DNA of 64,000 nt from Casimicrobium huifangae (GTDB taxonomy: Bacteria > Pseudomonadota > Gammaproteobacteria > Burkholderiales > Casimicrobiaceae): positions 62,001 through 126,000 of the forward strand of contig NZ_CP041352.1 of NCBI RefSeq assembly GCF_009746125.1, given 5' to 3'. Below are positions 8,654-18,006 of the stretch, one piece after another. Numbering within the stretch: position 1 is the first letter of the stretch; each line of letters starts with the position of its first letter. The notes beneath the pieces were generated by a model that was not told where the DNA came from, did not search any database, and saw only the letters and a program-made list of their open reading frames with translations. A program made the position numbers and the translations under genes.

Positions 8654-9595
8654 CTACTTCCACGCCGACAGAAATGCCATCAACACGTTGGCTGAGTTGT
8701 CTGCAGCGAGCTTGAAGAAGGTTTCGATCTCGTTTTCGCCCTTGCCGCCGCCAGCGAGATCGCTCAGGCTGCGGAACGCAATGTAGGGCACGCCGTTGGC
8801 ATAGGCCACCATCGCGGTGGCTGCAGTCTCCATGTCGAGCACGCTGGCATCGAAGGTCTTGAAGGTGTATTCGCGAAACGCCGCGTTGTCGACGAAGGCC
8901 TGACCGGACACACCGTTGCCACCGACGACCAGCCTCGGCTTGCTGGTGAGACAAACCTTCTTCTCGTCGCAGTCGGCCAGCTTTACGTCACCCAGTGCCC
9001 GCGCCATCGCCAGCAGCTTCGCGTCCGCCGCGAACCAGAGCTTCTTCTCTTCCTTCTCGCGTCCCTTCGAGCGCACGCCGACTGGTCGCGGGTGCATCAT
9101 GCCGAAGTTGGGCAGTTTCACATCGTCCATCCATCCCGGCGGCGCGAACGAGCCAGGAGAAACTTCGCGCGCCGCAAGAATCTCAAGGTATTGCGCCCAA
9201 CGCTCCGCCACCACCACATCACCCACGTTCAGCGCCGGATTCACGCCACCGGCAATGCCGCTAAAGACGATGTGTGTGACGTTGAAGCGGTCCAGCACCA
9301 GCTGCGTGTTCATTGCGGCATTGGTCATGCTGATGCCGCTCAGGAACAGCACCACCGGCTTGCCGCGCAGCTTGCCAGTCGTGAACTCAACGCCATTCAC
9401 GCGGTAGCCACGCTTGCTGGTCACGTTCTTCAGCAGCGTGGACAGCTCCGGCTCGAACGCACAAATGACGGCGACGCGGGGCGTGCGGTCGATGACGCCG
9501 GGTGGACGCTCGACATGGGTGGCGCCGACGGCGGCCGAAGCATCGACAGAGATCGCGAGCAACACCAACAGGGTGGCGAGAAAAGTACGAACCAT
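8654..9595 (-). CDS. Exported 5'-methylthioadenosine/S-adenosylhomocysteine nucleosidase-like protein
   Basis: Member of the nucleoside phosphorylase/MTAN superfamily, 313 aa, with an N-terminal signal peptide (MVRTFLATLLVLLAISVDASA). It shows the family core VAVICAFEPELSTLL, FSGIAGGVNPALNVGDVVVA and the catalytic-region segment VLDMETAATAMVAYANGVPY followed by FRSLSDLAGG. Cytoplasmic MTANs are about 230 aa; the extra length is the signal peptide and an insert around residues 130-190. A periplasmic location suggests nucleoside scavenging, but the substrate is inferred. It is convergent with the upstream secreted-protein gene. Confidence 0.8.
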   Translation of the reverse strand: MVRTFLATLLVLLAISVDASAAVGATHVERPPGVIDRTPRVAVICAFEPELSTLLKNVTSKRGYRVNGVEFTTGKLRGKPVVLFLSGISMTNAAMNTQLVLDRFNVTHIVFSGIAGGVNPALNVGDVVVAERWAQYLEILAAREVSPGSFAPPGWMDDVKLPNFGMMHPRPVGVRSKGREKEEKKLWFAADAKLLAMARALGDVKLADCDEKKVCLTSKPRLVVGGNGVSGQAFVDNAAFREYTFKTFDASVLDMETAATAMVAYANGVPYIAFRSLSDLAGGGKGENEIETFFKLAADNSANVLMAFLSAWK

Positions 9596-9657
9596 GGAAA
9601 ACCCGGTGAACGGCGTGACGGACAGGCACCTAGCCTACCGCAGTAGTCGCCGATGCG

Positions 9658-10617
9658 CTATCGCGTTGGCGGCGTATCCGGCGGCTTGGGTGCGGTCTTG
9701 TTCAGCGAGATCATCGCAACGCCTGCCAGCACAAGTCCGGCGCCAATCAGTTGCAGCAGCGATACCTGTTCACCGAGAAAGATCACGCCAAGGAAGATGG
9801 TGATCACCGGGCCAACGGTGCCGATCATTGAGGCATCACTGGCGCCGATGCGCTTGAGCGCTTCGGCCATCATCCATACCGGCGCAGCCGTGGAAAAGAT
9901 CGCCAGGCCGACGCCGTAGAGATAAATCGTCGGCGGCAAGTCCAGTGCGCTGAGCGGACGCATGATGAAGAACTGCGCCATCACGAAACCGGTCGCTACC
10001 AGCATCATATAGGCGGTGAAGCGCGTGCTGCCAATGCGTCGCGTGAGCCCGGTACCAACCATCATGTAGATGGCGTAACAAAGCGCTGAGAGAAACACCA
10101 GCACGGTGCCGGTCACCAGCGCGCGGGTGTCGCTGGTGATGACCAGATCGTGCCAGTACGCCAGCGCCAGCCCGGCGTAGGAGACCAGCAGCGCCAGTGC
10201 GACACGCCCGGTGATGTGCTTGCGCAGGAATAACGCCGACAGCACCACCACGATAGTCGGATTGGTGAACAGGATCAGCCGTTCCAGACCAGCGCTGATG
10301 AATTGCAAGCCCCAGAAATCAAGAAAGCTCGACAGGTAGTAGCCGATGAAGCCAAGCAACACCACAAAGCCCCAGTCGCCGCGCGACAGCGGTTGCCGGG
10401 GCATGTTGGCATTGCCATTGTCACGATTGCCCAGCCATGCCATGAACAGGAAGAACGGCAGCGAGAACAGCATGCGGATGGCCAGCAGCGTCACCGCGTC
10501 CAGCCCGGGATGCGCGGCGTAGGCGAGCTTGATGAAAATGGCTTTGGCAGCAAAGCCGAACTGCGCGGCGGCGGCGAACAGCGCGCCGGCAGAAACTGCC
10601 GTCTTGATGGATGACAC
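9658..10617 (-). CDS. EamA-family drug/metabolite transporter
   Basis: A 319-aa inner-membrane protein of the DMT superfamily with two EamA repeats and about ten hydrophobic helices. Characteristic segments are FTNPTIVVVLSALFL in the first repeat and GTVGPVITIFLGVIFLGEQ in the second. The substrate is unknown. It is divergent from a second EamA gene that starts 56 bp away, but the two proteins are only distantly similar. The C-terminus is proline-rich (KTAPKPPDTPPTR). Confidence 0.88.
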   Translation of the reverse strand: MSSIKTAVSAGALFAAAAQFGFAAKAIFIKLAYAAHPGLDAVTLLAIRMLFSLPFFLFMAWLGNRDNGNANMPRQPLSRGDWGFVVLLGFIGYYLSSFLDFWGLQFISAGLERLILFTNPTIVVVLSALFLRKHITGRVALALLVSYAGLALAYWHDLVITSDTRALVTGTVLVFLSALCYAIYMMVGTGLTRRIGSTRFTAYMMLVATGFVMAQFFIMRPLSALDLPPTIYLYGVGLAIFSTAAPVWMMAEALKRIGASDASMIGTVGPVITIFLGVIFLGEQVSLLQLIGAGLVLAGVAMISLNKTAPKPPDTPPTR

Positions 10618-10672
10618 AACGTCATTCTAGGCTGCCGATCTTGCGCACAGGCCGAGGCGTGCCCGTCCGATA

Positions 10673-11677
10673 ATGCCGGCCATGCAACTTTCGAAGCGGA
10701 CTATCGGCATCGCTGCGGCGATCATCACCGTCGCCATCTGGACCAGCTTCATCATCGTCGCGCGGGCGATGGCGCACAAGACGCTGACACCATTCGACAT
10801 CGCGTTCGTGCGCATGATCGGTGCTGGCATTGTGATGCTGCCCTGGGGCTGGTGGTGGGTGCGTCGCGCCCGCGAGCGCGGCGAGCCGGGCGCTGCGCAG
10901 ATGTGGCTCGGCCTGTCGCCCTATCCGTGGCGCACTACCGCGATCGCCGGTACCTTTGCCGCGCTGCTTTACGCGAGCTTTGCCTACAGCGGGTTTCTCT
11001 ACGCCCCGGCAGCGCATGCCTCGGTGCTGATGCCGGGCATGTTGCCGCTGTGGACGACGCTGATCGCGCTGGTCGTGATCGGCACGCCGGTTACCGGGCG
11101 GCGTTGGGTCGGGCTGGCATTGATCATCGGCGGCGGCCTGCTGGTCGGCGGCAGCAGCCTGTTACGTGCGTTTGATGGGGGTGATGTGTGGAAGGGCGAT
11201 GTGCTTTTCCTTGCGTCGTCGTTCGTCTGGAGCAGCTACACCGTGATGACGCGCAAGCATGCGATGGGCGCAATCCCCGCGACCATCGCGGTCTGCGTAT
11301 TCGCCGCGTTCACTTTCGTGCCGGTCTACGCGCTGCTTGCCTGGACAGGGCTCGTTGTGAGTCACCTGCGCGAGGCACCGTGGAGCGAGATCATCTTCCA
11401 GGCCGTGGTGCAGGGCATCGGCTCAGTCGTGATTTCGGGTATCACTTTCGTGCGCATGGTCGAGACCTTCGGCCCGATTCGCTCGACGATGATCACTGCG
11501 GTCGTGCCTGGCCTGTCGGCTCTCGGCGCGGTGCTGTTCCTTGGCGAGCCGCTGTACTGGAACCTGCTGCTCGGCCTTGCACTGGTAACGGTCGGCATCG
11601 TGTTTGGCGTGAAACCAGTCACACCCGTTGCGCACGCAGCGGCAACGACACCTGCGCCGCAACCGGCAATTCGCTGA
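10673..11677 (+). CDS. EamA-family drug/metabolite transporter
   Basis: A 334-aa DMT-superfamily permease with ten predicted helices in two EamA repeats (AHASVLMPGMLPLWTTLIAL; MITAVVPGLSALGAVLFLGE). The start may be ATG 10673 or the ATG at 10682; neither has a convincing ribosome-binding site. It shares a 56-bp intergenic region with a divergent EamA gene, suggesting shared regulation. The substrate cannot be deduced. Confidence 0.87.
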   Translation: MPAMQLSKRTIGIAAAIITVAIWTSFIIVARAMAHKTLTPFDIAFVRMIGAGIVMLPWGWWWVRRARERGEPGAAQMWLGLSPYPWRTTAIAGTFAALLYASFAYSGFLYAPAAHASVLMPGMLPLWTTLIALVVIGTPVTGRRWVGLALIIGGGLLVGGSSLLRAFDGGDVWKGDVLFLASSFVWSSYTVMTRKHAMGAIPATIAVCVFAAFTFVPVYALLAWTGLVVSHLREAPWSEIIFQAVVQGIGSVVISGITFVRMVETFGPIRSTMITAVVPGLSALGAVLFLGEPLYWNLLLGLALVTVGIVFGVKPVTPVAHAAATTPAPQPAIR

Positions 11678-11808
11678 ACGGATTCGTGTAAGCTTTCGTC
11701 CGTGGGTTAATCGCAGAACCCATCTGTGTCGCAGCCTCCTGCGGCGCACTGACGGTGTCTCGTCCAATCTGCAAAACGCTCTGCCCGGCGCGGCACGAAA
11801 GGTTTTTC

Positions 11809-12639
11809 ATGGACACCGTTGCACCCCAACCCTCATCCACTTCTCCCGCAGTTTGCGCGAGTCTCGTTGGCACGCCGGCTGCGCCGCTGTTCGTCGATGT
11901 GCGCAAGTCCGAAGACTTCGCGGCGAGCGATTACTTCATTCCCGGTTCAATCCGTTGGGACTACCACGCCAACCGACCCGAACCCGCCGAAGTAAAGGGA
12001 GCAACGCGAGCCGTTGCCTATTGCGTGAAGGGCATGCACGTCGGCATCACGGGCGCCGACAAACTGCGCGCACTAGATCGCGATGCGCGCTTTCTCGAAG
12101 GCGGTCTGCGGCAATGGATGGAATCCGGTGCGCCGCGCGTAAAGAAGCGCCCCGACCTTGGCGTCACGGGTGAATCCATCAGCCGCTGGGTCACCCGCGC
12201 ACGGCCGAAGATCGACCGTGTTGCCTGTCCCTGGCTCATCCGCCGTTTCATCGATCGGCGCGCCGAGTTTTTCTATGTACCGACGAACGAGGTGTTCGCA
12301 TTTGCGAAGGCCAACAATGCCATCGCCTATGACATACCCGGCGCGCCGATTGAGCACGCGGGGCCGCTGTGCTCGTTCGATAACCTCCTGCGCGCGTTCG
12401 AACTCACCAGCCCGGCACTGGAACGCGTGGCTGCCATCGTTCGCGGTGCCGACACCGATGCGCTGCACCTCGCACCGCAGAGCGCCGGACTGCTTGCCGT
12501 CTCGCTCGGTTTCTCGAAAAATTTCAGCGATGACCACGCGATGCTGGCGGCCATGATGCCCGTATACGACGCACTGTACCGCTGGGTGCTCGACGCGGTT
12601 GACGCCACTGACGAAAAACACAACTGGACCCCGGCATGA
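11809..12639 (+). CDS. chrB: Rhodanese-ChrB fusion, chromate resistance protein
   Basis: A 276-aa protein. Residues about 15-110 form a rhodanese-like domain ([16 protein letters not shown], active-site-type Cys in [22 protein letters not shown]). The C-terminal domain is ChrB-like, beginning at [20 protein letters not shown] and ending near [17 protein letters not shown]. ChrB proteins regulate or support ChrA-type chromate efflux. The ATG at 11809 has GAAAGG upstream; a longer frame begins at 11755 but is less likely. The stop overlaps the chrA start (ATGA), so the two are co-translated. Confidence 0.85.
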   Translation: MDTVAPQPSSTSPAVCASLVGTPAAPLFVDVRKSEDFAASDYFIPGSIRWDYHANRPEPAEVKGATRAVAYCVKGMHVGITGADKLRALDRDARFLEGGLRQWMESGAPRVKKRPDLGVTGESISRWVTRARPKIDRVACPWLIRRFIDRRAEFFYVPTNEVFAFAKANNAIAYDIPGAPIEHAGPLCSFDNLLRAFELTSPALERVAAIVRGADTDALHLAPQSAGLLAVSLGFSKNFSDDHAMLAAMMPVYDALYRWVLDAVDATDEKHNWTPA

Positions 12640-13967
12640 GCAACGTCACACAAGAGAAAAAACCACCCGCGATGCCGGGCTTCGGCGAAGCCTTGCGCTT
12701 CTGGCTCAAGCTCGGCTTCATCTCGTTCGGCGGCCCGGCGGGGCAGATTGCGATCATGCGGCAGGAGCTGGTCGAGCGTCATCGCTGGATCAGCGAGCGA
12801 CGCTTCCTGCATGCGCTCAACTACTGCATGTTGCTGCCCGGCCCCGAGGCGCAGCAGCTCGCCACTTACATCGGCTGGCTGATGCATCGCACCTGGGGCG
12901 GCGTGGTTGCCGGCGGGCTCTTCGTGCTGCCCGGCGCGCTGATCATGATGGCGCTGGCTTGGGGCTATCTCACCTTCGGCCAGACGAGTTTCATGCAAGC
13001 GGTGCTCTGGGGCATCAAGCCAGCGGTCGTCGCGCTGGTGTTGTTCGCGGTGTATCGCATCGCGAGCAAGTCGCTCAACCATGCCGTGTGGTGGGTGCTG
13101 GCCGTTGCCGCGTTTGTTGCGGTGAGCTTTCTGAAGATCGGTTTTCCGTGGGTCGTTGCCGTGGCCGCAATCGTCGGCTGGATCACAGGTGAACTGCGCC
13201 CGAAGTGGATCAGTGGCGGACACGGCGACAGCAAGACAAAAAAGCACCCGCCTGCCGTGATCGACGACGACACACCGTCACCAGAACACGCGCGATTCTC
13301 ATGGCGGCATTCGCTCGTGCTGATCGCGGTGTTCATCGCTCTTGGCGTGGCGGTTTATGCGGTGTTACCCGGCAAAGCGCTCGCCGACATGGCCGAATTT
13401 TTCACGTCCGCCGCATTGATCACCTTCGGCGGTGCGTACGCCGTGCTGCCTTACGTTACACAAGCGGCAGTCGAAAAGTATCAGTGGCTCACCACGGCAC
13501 AGATGATGGATGGGCTCGCGCTCGGCGAAACCACACCGGGGCCGCTGATTTTGATCCTGACCTTTGTCGGCTATCTCGGTGGCGTGAAGAACGCGGTCGC
13601 CAGCTCGCCGCTGGCGAGTGGTCTGCTCGCGGGCACCGTGGTCACCTTCTTCACCTTCCTGCCGAGCTTCATGATGATCTTCGCAGGCGCACCATTCATC
13701 GAAAGCACGCGTAGCTCGCTCAAGCTGCAGGCACCACTCACTGGCATCACGGCCGCTGTCGTCGGCGTGATCGGTTCACTCGCCGTGTTCTTCGCGCAGC
13801 ACACGTTCTGGCCGCAGGGCTTTCAGGGATGGGGCGGCAACGTCGACTGGTTCGCTGCGCTGATCGCGATTGCCGCACTGGTGGGGTTCGTCAAATTCAA
13901 GCGCGGCGCGATGGAAACGATTGCGGTGTGTGCGGCGATTGGTCTGCTGGCGTCCGCCTTGAAATAG
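12636..13967 (+). CDS. chrA: Chromate efflux transporter ChrA
   Basis: A 443-aa inner-membrane protein of the CHR superfamily that exports chromate. It is the two-domain form. The first half has [20 protein letters not shown] and [15 protein letters not shown]; the second has [15 protein letters not shown] and [23 protein letters not shown] polar linker separates the halves (about residues 195-220, rich in Lys, His and Asp). It overlaps chrB by 4 bp. Substrate assignment follows from the family and the ChrB neighbour. Confidence 0.93.
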   Translation: MSNVTQEKKPPAMPGFGEALRFWLKLGFISFGGPAGQIAIMRQELVERHRWISERRFLHALNYCMLLPGPEAQQLATYIGWLMHRTWGGVVAGGLFVLPGALIMMALAWGYLTFGQTSFMQAVLWGIKPAVVALVLFAVYRIASKSLNHAVWWVLAVAAFVAVSFLKIGFPWVVAVAAIVGWITGELRPKWISGGHGDSKTKKHPPAVIDDDTPSPEHARFSWRHSLVLIAVFIALGVAVYAVLPGKALADMAEFFTSAALITFGGAYAVLPYVTQAAVEKYQWLTTAQMMDGLALGETTPGPLILILTFVGYLGGVKNAVASSPLASGLLAGTVVTFFTFLPSFMMIFAGAPFIESTRSSLKLQAPLTGITAAVVGVIGSLAVFFAQHTFWPQGFQGWGGNVDWFAALIAIAALVGFVKFKRGAMETIAVCAAIGLLASALK

Positions 13968-13982
13968 GACTGGCCTCTGTGG

Positions 13983-14816
13983 TCAGGCGGCGGGCCATTG
14001 CACCCAACCCAAGGCGCCCGCTGCGAGGATAAGCGCGCCGAACGCGAGGCGATACCACGCAAACACGCGCAGCGAATGTGTCGCGACAAAGCGGATCAGC
14101 CAGCGGATCACGACCAGCGCGACGATGAACGAGACGACCATGCCGACTGCGAACACCGGGATGTCGGCGGACGAAAGCAGCGCGCGCTCCTTCCACAGCG
14201 AGTAGACGCTGGCCGCTGCAAGCGTCGGTACGCCCAGAAAGAACGAAAACTCGGTGGCGACGTTGCGCGACAGGCCGAACAGCATGCCGCCGATCAGCGT
14301 CGAACCCGAGCGCGACATGCCCGGGATCAGGCCGAAGCACTGTGCGAAGCCCACCTTGATGGCGTCGAGCGCCGTCATGTCGTCGACGTCGCGAACGCGG
14401 GCATTGACTGCGCGGTCGGCCAGCATCGACGGCCGCTCGACCCAGAAGATCACCAGCGCGCCGATGATCGACGCCGCCGCGACGCCGTACGGATTGAACA
14501 GCACGGCCTTGATGTATTTGTTGAGCAGCAGGCCCAGCACCGCGACCGGCAGGAAGGCGACGAACAAATTCCACACAAAGCGTTGCGCATTGCTCACGCG
14601 GGTGACGCCCTTGATGGCGCCGTTGAAGCGTTCGCGGTAGGCCCAGATCACCGCAAAGATGGCGCCGATCTGGATCGCAATCTCGAACACCTTGCCACGC
14701 TCATCGTGCACGCCGAGCAGTGAGCCTGCGACGATCAGATGACCCGTGCTGGAGATCGGAAGAAACTCGGTCGCGCCCTCGACGATACCCATGATCGTCG
14801 CGTCAAACAGATTCAA
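13983..14816 (-). CDS. uppP: Undecaprenyl-diphosphatase (bacitracin resistance)
   Basis: A 277-aa polytopic membrane phosphatase that recycles undecaprenyl pyrophosphate to the carrier lipid for peptidoglycan synthesis. Both family motifs are present: GIVEGATEFLPISSTGHLI near the N-terminus and LIPGMSRSGSTLIGGMLFG in the middle. The length matches BacA/UppP. It is convergent with chrA, with only 15 bp between stops, and appears to be a single-gene unit. Confidence 0.95.
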   Translation of the reverse strand: MNLFDATIMGIVEGATEFLPISSTGHLIVAGSLLGVHDERGKVFEIAIQIGAIFAVIWAYRERFNGAIKGVTRVSNAQRFVWNLFVAFLPVAVLGLLLNKYIKAVLFNPYGVAAASIIGALVIFWVERPSMLADRAVNARVRDVDDMTALDAIKVGFAQCFGLIPGMSRSGSTLIGGMLFGLSRNVATEFSFFLGVPTLAAASVYSLWKERALLSSADIPVFAVGMVVSFIVALVVIRWLIRFVATHSLRVFAWYRLAFGALILAAGALGWVQWPAA

Positions 14817-14853
14817 TCGTGGCCTCGGTATTCAGGAAGTCAGTTGGACGCGT

Positions 14854-16422
14854 TCAGTTCGCCGGTGCGCAGAAACTGACGCCTTCGCCATCCCAGCCCT
14901 GGGCGACAAATGCGTTGTAGGTGGCAACGGTGGCGGTATAGCGGTGGTTGGGATCATCCGGGAATCGAACGTTACCCCGGAACAGGCGATACACCGGGAG
15001 CAGGCCGCTGGCGCAGGAACCACCAACACCGGACACCAGCGGCGTGAATGCGTAGGAATCAACACCCTCGTTTTGCGGCAGCCCCGGTGCTGTGCTCTGC
15101 GAAGGATTGAGATTGTTCAGGGCTGCTACATCACTGTCGAGCACTGCATAGAAGTGGCTGCCGCGAGTGTTGCCGCGCGCCACCTGAGCGAAGAAGAAGC
15201 GGGTGATGCCCTGGCCACCGGTCGGCATCGAGGTGTACACCGGGAAGCTTTCACCGGTGCGCGACCAGCCACTGGTGGCGTCAAGCGCCGCTTTCTCGCT
15301 GTCACGCGAGGTCATGAAGTAGTAGTCGAGCGGTGCGTAGCGATACTCGATCATCACTCGTTTCGAGGGCGTGTTGCCGGATGTGCTGGTCACGCCGTTA
15401 CCCGCCAGAGTGACCGTTGCCGAGCCACTGCTTGCATTGTGCTTGAAGACGAGGCTGCCAGTGCGCGCACCCGCTGACTTGGGGGTAAAGCGGATCGTCG
15501 CACCGCAGCGACCGCCCGGGCCAATCAGTGTTGCCGTGGCGCAGGTGGTGGAGATGAGGGTGAAATCGTCACCCGTCAACGTTGCCCCGGTCACGGTCAG
15601 CAAGCTGCTGCCGGTGTTGATGATGGCGACGGTCTGGGTGTTGCTTACGTTGTTGACCTGGGTGTCGGCAAAGTTGAGCGCCGTCGCGCTCAGGGCAACG
15701 GTGGTGTCGCTCGGTTGTGGTGGCACTTCACCATACAGGGCGCGACAGCCGGAGATGTCATCGGCTGCCAGTTCGGTCAATCCGGAGTAGGTGGTGGAGG
15801 GATCGGGCGCGGTATTGGGCCCGGACATCACGGCACTCTCCACGTTCGAGTGCTTCAAGCCGAGCATGTGCCCCACCTCGTGTACCAGTACGGCGCCGAG
15901 ATTGGCCGCACTCAGCCCGGTACTCAGCAGCATGTCCGCCTCGTCGAGTGTCGGCAGGGCGGACGAAGTGCTGCTCGCGCTCACCCAGGTTTGCCCGGCA
16001 ACACCGCTCTCCAGCGCGCTCCAGGCGATGACATTGACGCTATCACGCGTGTTGTTGGTGGCGAGACTGGCGCCGTTGCTGGACGTGCCGTCGTAGACAA
16101 AGGTGATGGCACAGACGGCAGACCATTTGTCCATCGCGGCGCGAATCGCGTTGAGCGCCGCGTCGGCCGTGCCTGCTGCCGCTGTCGACCGGTTGCTGTC
16201 GTTGTATCGCCAGTGAATGGTTTTGCCGTTCCAGCCATTCCAGCCGTAGGTCAGGTATTTCTGCGTGTCAGCCGACGCTGCTACCACGTGGAAATCCGAG
16301 CCGGCCTCGACGGTGCCCACAGCGGACACTGCAGCAGAACAGCAGAGCAGGGCTGCGGCGCAAATTGGTGCCAGCCAGCGGGTCGGGCAAGCAGAAGAAC
16401 TCGGGAGGAGGCGCATGATCAT
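14854..16422 (-). CDS. Secreted matrixin-like zinc metalloprotease with ASH and DUF5648 domains
   Basis: A 522-aa exported protein with an N-terminal signal peptide (about residues 15-36). Residues about 50-230 form a metzincin-type protease with zinc ligands in HEVGHMLGLKH (H181, H185, H191, catalytic E182) and a Met-turn candidate SAVMSGP. Residues about 240-345 look like a choice-of-anchor/ASH beta-sandwich (LNFADTQVNNVSNTQ...TPKSAGARTGSLVF). The rest is DUF5648-like (VMIEYRYAPLDYYFMTS ... VYRLFRGN ... NHRYTATVATYN ... GEGVSFCAP). Two further DUF5648-like proteins lie at 50.3-53.1 kb. Substrate unknown. Confidence 0.8.
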   Translation of the reverse strand: MIMRLLPSSSACPTRWLAPICAAALLCCSAAVSAVGTVEAGSDFHVVAASADTQKYLTYGWNGWNGKTIHWRYNDSNRSTAAAGTADAALNAIRAAMDKWSAVCAITFVYDGTSSNGASLATNNTRDSVNVIAWSALESGVAGQTWVSASSTSSALPTLDEADMLLSTGLSAANLGAVLVHEVGHMLGLKHSNVESAVMSGPNTAPDPSTTYSGLTELAADDISGCRALYGEVPPQPSDTTVALSATALNFADTQVNNVSNTQTVAIINTGSSLLTVTGATLTGDDFTLISTTCATATLIGPGGRCGATIRFTPKSAGARTGSLVFKHNASSGSATVTLAGNGVTSTSGNTPSKRVMIEYRYAPLDYYFMTSRDSEKAALDATSGWSRTGESFPVYTSMPTGGQGITRFFFAQVARGNTRGSHFYAVLDSDVAALNNLNPSQSTAPGLPQNEGVDSYAFTPLVSGVGGSCASGLLPVYRLFRGNVRFPDDPNHRYTATVATYNAFVAQGWDGEGVSFCAPAN

Positions 16423-16505
16423 GGCGTAGTCGACTCAAAAAGGTTCGACCGCCCCCCGGCTTGCCCGTTCGGTCGTCCGACGATTCTAGCGACCGCAGGT
16501 CACGA

Positions 16506-17051
16506 TCAACCGAACAGACCGCCCTTGTTGCCGCCCAGTGCGCCTTTCAGCACACTGCCGAGCACGTTCTGCATCATGTCGTTGGAGTGTTGCTCCGGCA
16601 CCTGACCGCTGGGCGTCATGCCGTCGAGCACGCCGGGCAGCACCTGAGCGAGCAGGCCGCCGAGCTGGTCCTGCCCAACACCCGCTTGCGCCAGCACGTC
16701 GCCAATGCTTCCGCCAGCGGGATGCCCGGGTGCTGCGCCGCCAAGCACTTGCCCCAGCAGGCCGCCGAGATCACCGCCACCAGCACCACCTTGTTGCGCC
16801 TGGGCGCCGCCCATCATACCGCCGAGCACCTTCATCAGGTCACCGCCGTCTACCGGCAGATTTTGACCGGTGCTTTGCCAGGAATCAGCCTGTTGCCCGA
16901 GCCCGCCCTTGCGCAGCATGTCGAGCAGGCCACCGACACCACCGGCCTGCTGGATGAGGCCACCGACCAGATTACCCATCAAATCCTGCTGCCCGCCACC
17001 ACCACCGCGACTGTTCAGCACGGCACCCAAAACTCCATCAAGCAAGCCCAT
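16506..17051 (-). CDS. YidB/DUF937 family glycine-rich protein
   Basis: A 181-aa small protein rich in Gly, Gln and Leu, with the family start MGLLDGVLGAVLNS and repeated GGLL-Q-L blocks. YidB-like proteins are poorly characterised. The ATG at 17051 is chosen because the family motif begins there and AAAGGA lies just upstream; the frame stays open to about 17219 but encodes unrelated sequence. No signal peptide is seen. The C-terminal half has the conserved amphipathic stretch LAQAGVGQDQLGGLLAQVLP. Confidence 0.8.
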   Translation of the reverse strand: MGLLDGVLGAVLNSRGGGGGQQDLMGNLVGGLIQQAGGVGGLLDMLRKGGLGQQADSWQSTGQNLPVDGGDLMKVLGGMMGGAQAQQGGAGGGDLGGLLGQVLGGAAPGHPAGGSIGDVLAQAGVGQDQLGGLLAQVLPGVLDGMTPSGQVPEQHSNDMMQNVLGSVLKGALGGNKGGLFG

Positions 17052-17185
17052 TTTCGTTCCTTTCACTAGCGGAGTCGGCAACGCGCGACACCGGTCATCA
17101 AGATGGCGGCACGCTATCACAGCAGGGCGACCATCGCCAGCCCGCGAACTCTGATTCCGCAGTGCCGGTGGCAGCAACGCAGTGA

Positions 17186-17989
17186 TCAGCCTGGCTGTTG
17201 ACCGGGCGGGCAACCACAATCGCTGCCGCCCATCGCGTCGGCGGTCTCGCGCGCAGTGAGCAGGTCGCAGAGGCGGTCCAGATGCGGGTCATCGAGCCCC
17301 GCGGCGCGCAGCGCGGCGGCGGTCTGGCAGAGGTAGTCGGCGCCGGAGCCATAGTGGCCGCGACAGGTGGCCAGCTTTTCGACAACGACCTCATCTGACA
17401 GGCGCCCGGCATAGGCGCTCGACGAGTGATTCATCACAAAACCGATGGCGCGCACCGGGCCGTCCTCGGTCTGCGCATTGAGCCAGCGGGCGTGGTAGCT
17501 GCCGCCAAACATTTCGCGGCGCCAGAGCAGGGTGAGTTCCTTGCGCGCATCGGCGGCGGCAATGCGGTAGACCATGCCGCGACAGGCGCCACCGCGATCC
17601 AGCGCCAGCACCAGTCCCGGGTTCTCGGGTGTGCCGCGATAGACGCTGCTCCACAGGCAAAAGCGGCGGTGATAGCCGCGAACGGTGGCGGTCAGCCGGC
17701 CGCGATGCTCCATGCAGGGGTTCCAGATCAGCGAGCCGTAGCCGAACACGAAGACGTCCGAGGCGCCGTCCCAGTCGGCCAGCATCGCATCCAGCGAGGC
17801 GGCCAGCGCCTCGTCGCACAGCATCTTGCCCGCGAGCGGCGAATTTTTGATCGCCTCCCGCGAGTGATTGTTCTCGATGGCTTCGCGCGTGATGCCGGTG
17901 AAGGAGGGGCGCTCTGCGCCCGAGGACGAAGGACGGAGGACGAAGGACGAGAGCGACTCTCCATCACCGACCTTTGCGTCATTCGTCAT
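17186..17989 (-). CDS. chaC: Glutathione-specific gamma-glutamylcyclotransferase ChaC
   Basis: Cleaves glutathione to 5-oxoproline and Cys-Gly in the cytoplasm. The core starts with DVFVFGYGSLIWNP, followed by GYHRRFCLWSSVYRGTPENPG, and ends near LCQTAAALRAAGLDDPHLDRL. The usual ChaC N-terminal arm (ITREAI ... LCDEALAASLDAML) is present. The predicted first 30 residues before it (MTNDAKVGDGESLSSFVLRP) are encoded by a repetitive GACGAAGGAC/GACGAATGAC sequence, so the start is uncertain and the 5' end may have been rewritten by that repeat. The C-terminus is QQPG. Confidence 0.85.
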   Translation of the reverse strand: MTNDAKVGDGESLSSFVLRPSSSGAERPSFTGITREAIENNHSREAIKNSPLAGKMLCDEALAASLDAMLADWDGASDVFVFGYGSLIWNPCMEHRGRLTATVRGYHRRFCLWSSVYRGTPENPGLVLALDRGGACRGMVYRIAAADARKELTLLWRREMFGGSYHARWLNAQTEDGPVRAIGFVMNHSSSAYAGRLSDEVVVEKLATCRGHYGSGADYLCQTAAALRAAGLDDPHLDRLCDLLTARETADAMGGSDCGCPPGQQPG

Positions 17990-18006
17990 TCGTCATTCGT
18001 CCTTCA
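17923..18006. repeat. GACGAAGGAC/GACGAATGAC repeat region at the chaC 5' end
   Basis: Two clusters of near-tandem 9-10 nt units: GACGAAGGACGGAGGACG on one side and CGTCATTCGTCATTCGTC on the other, separated by about 30 bp. They are partly inverted relative to each other. They match the unit family at 1455-1540 between phnD and phnC. The cluster overlaps the start of chaC and ends at the 3' end of fbp. Confidence 0.55.
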
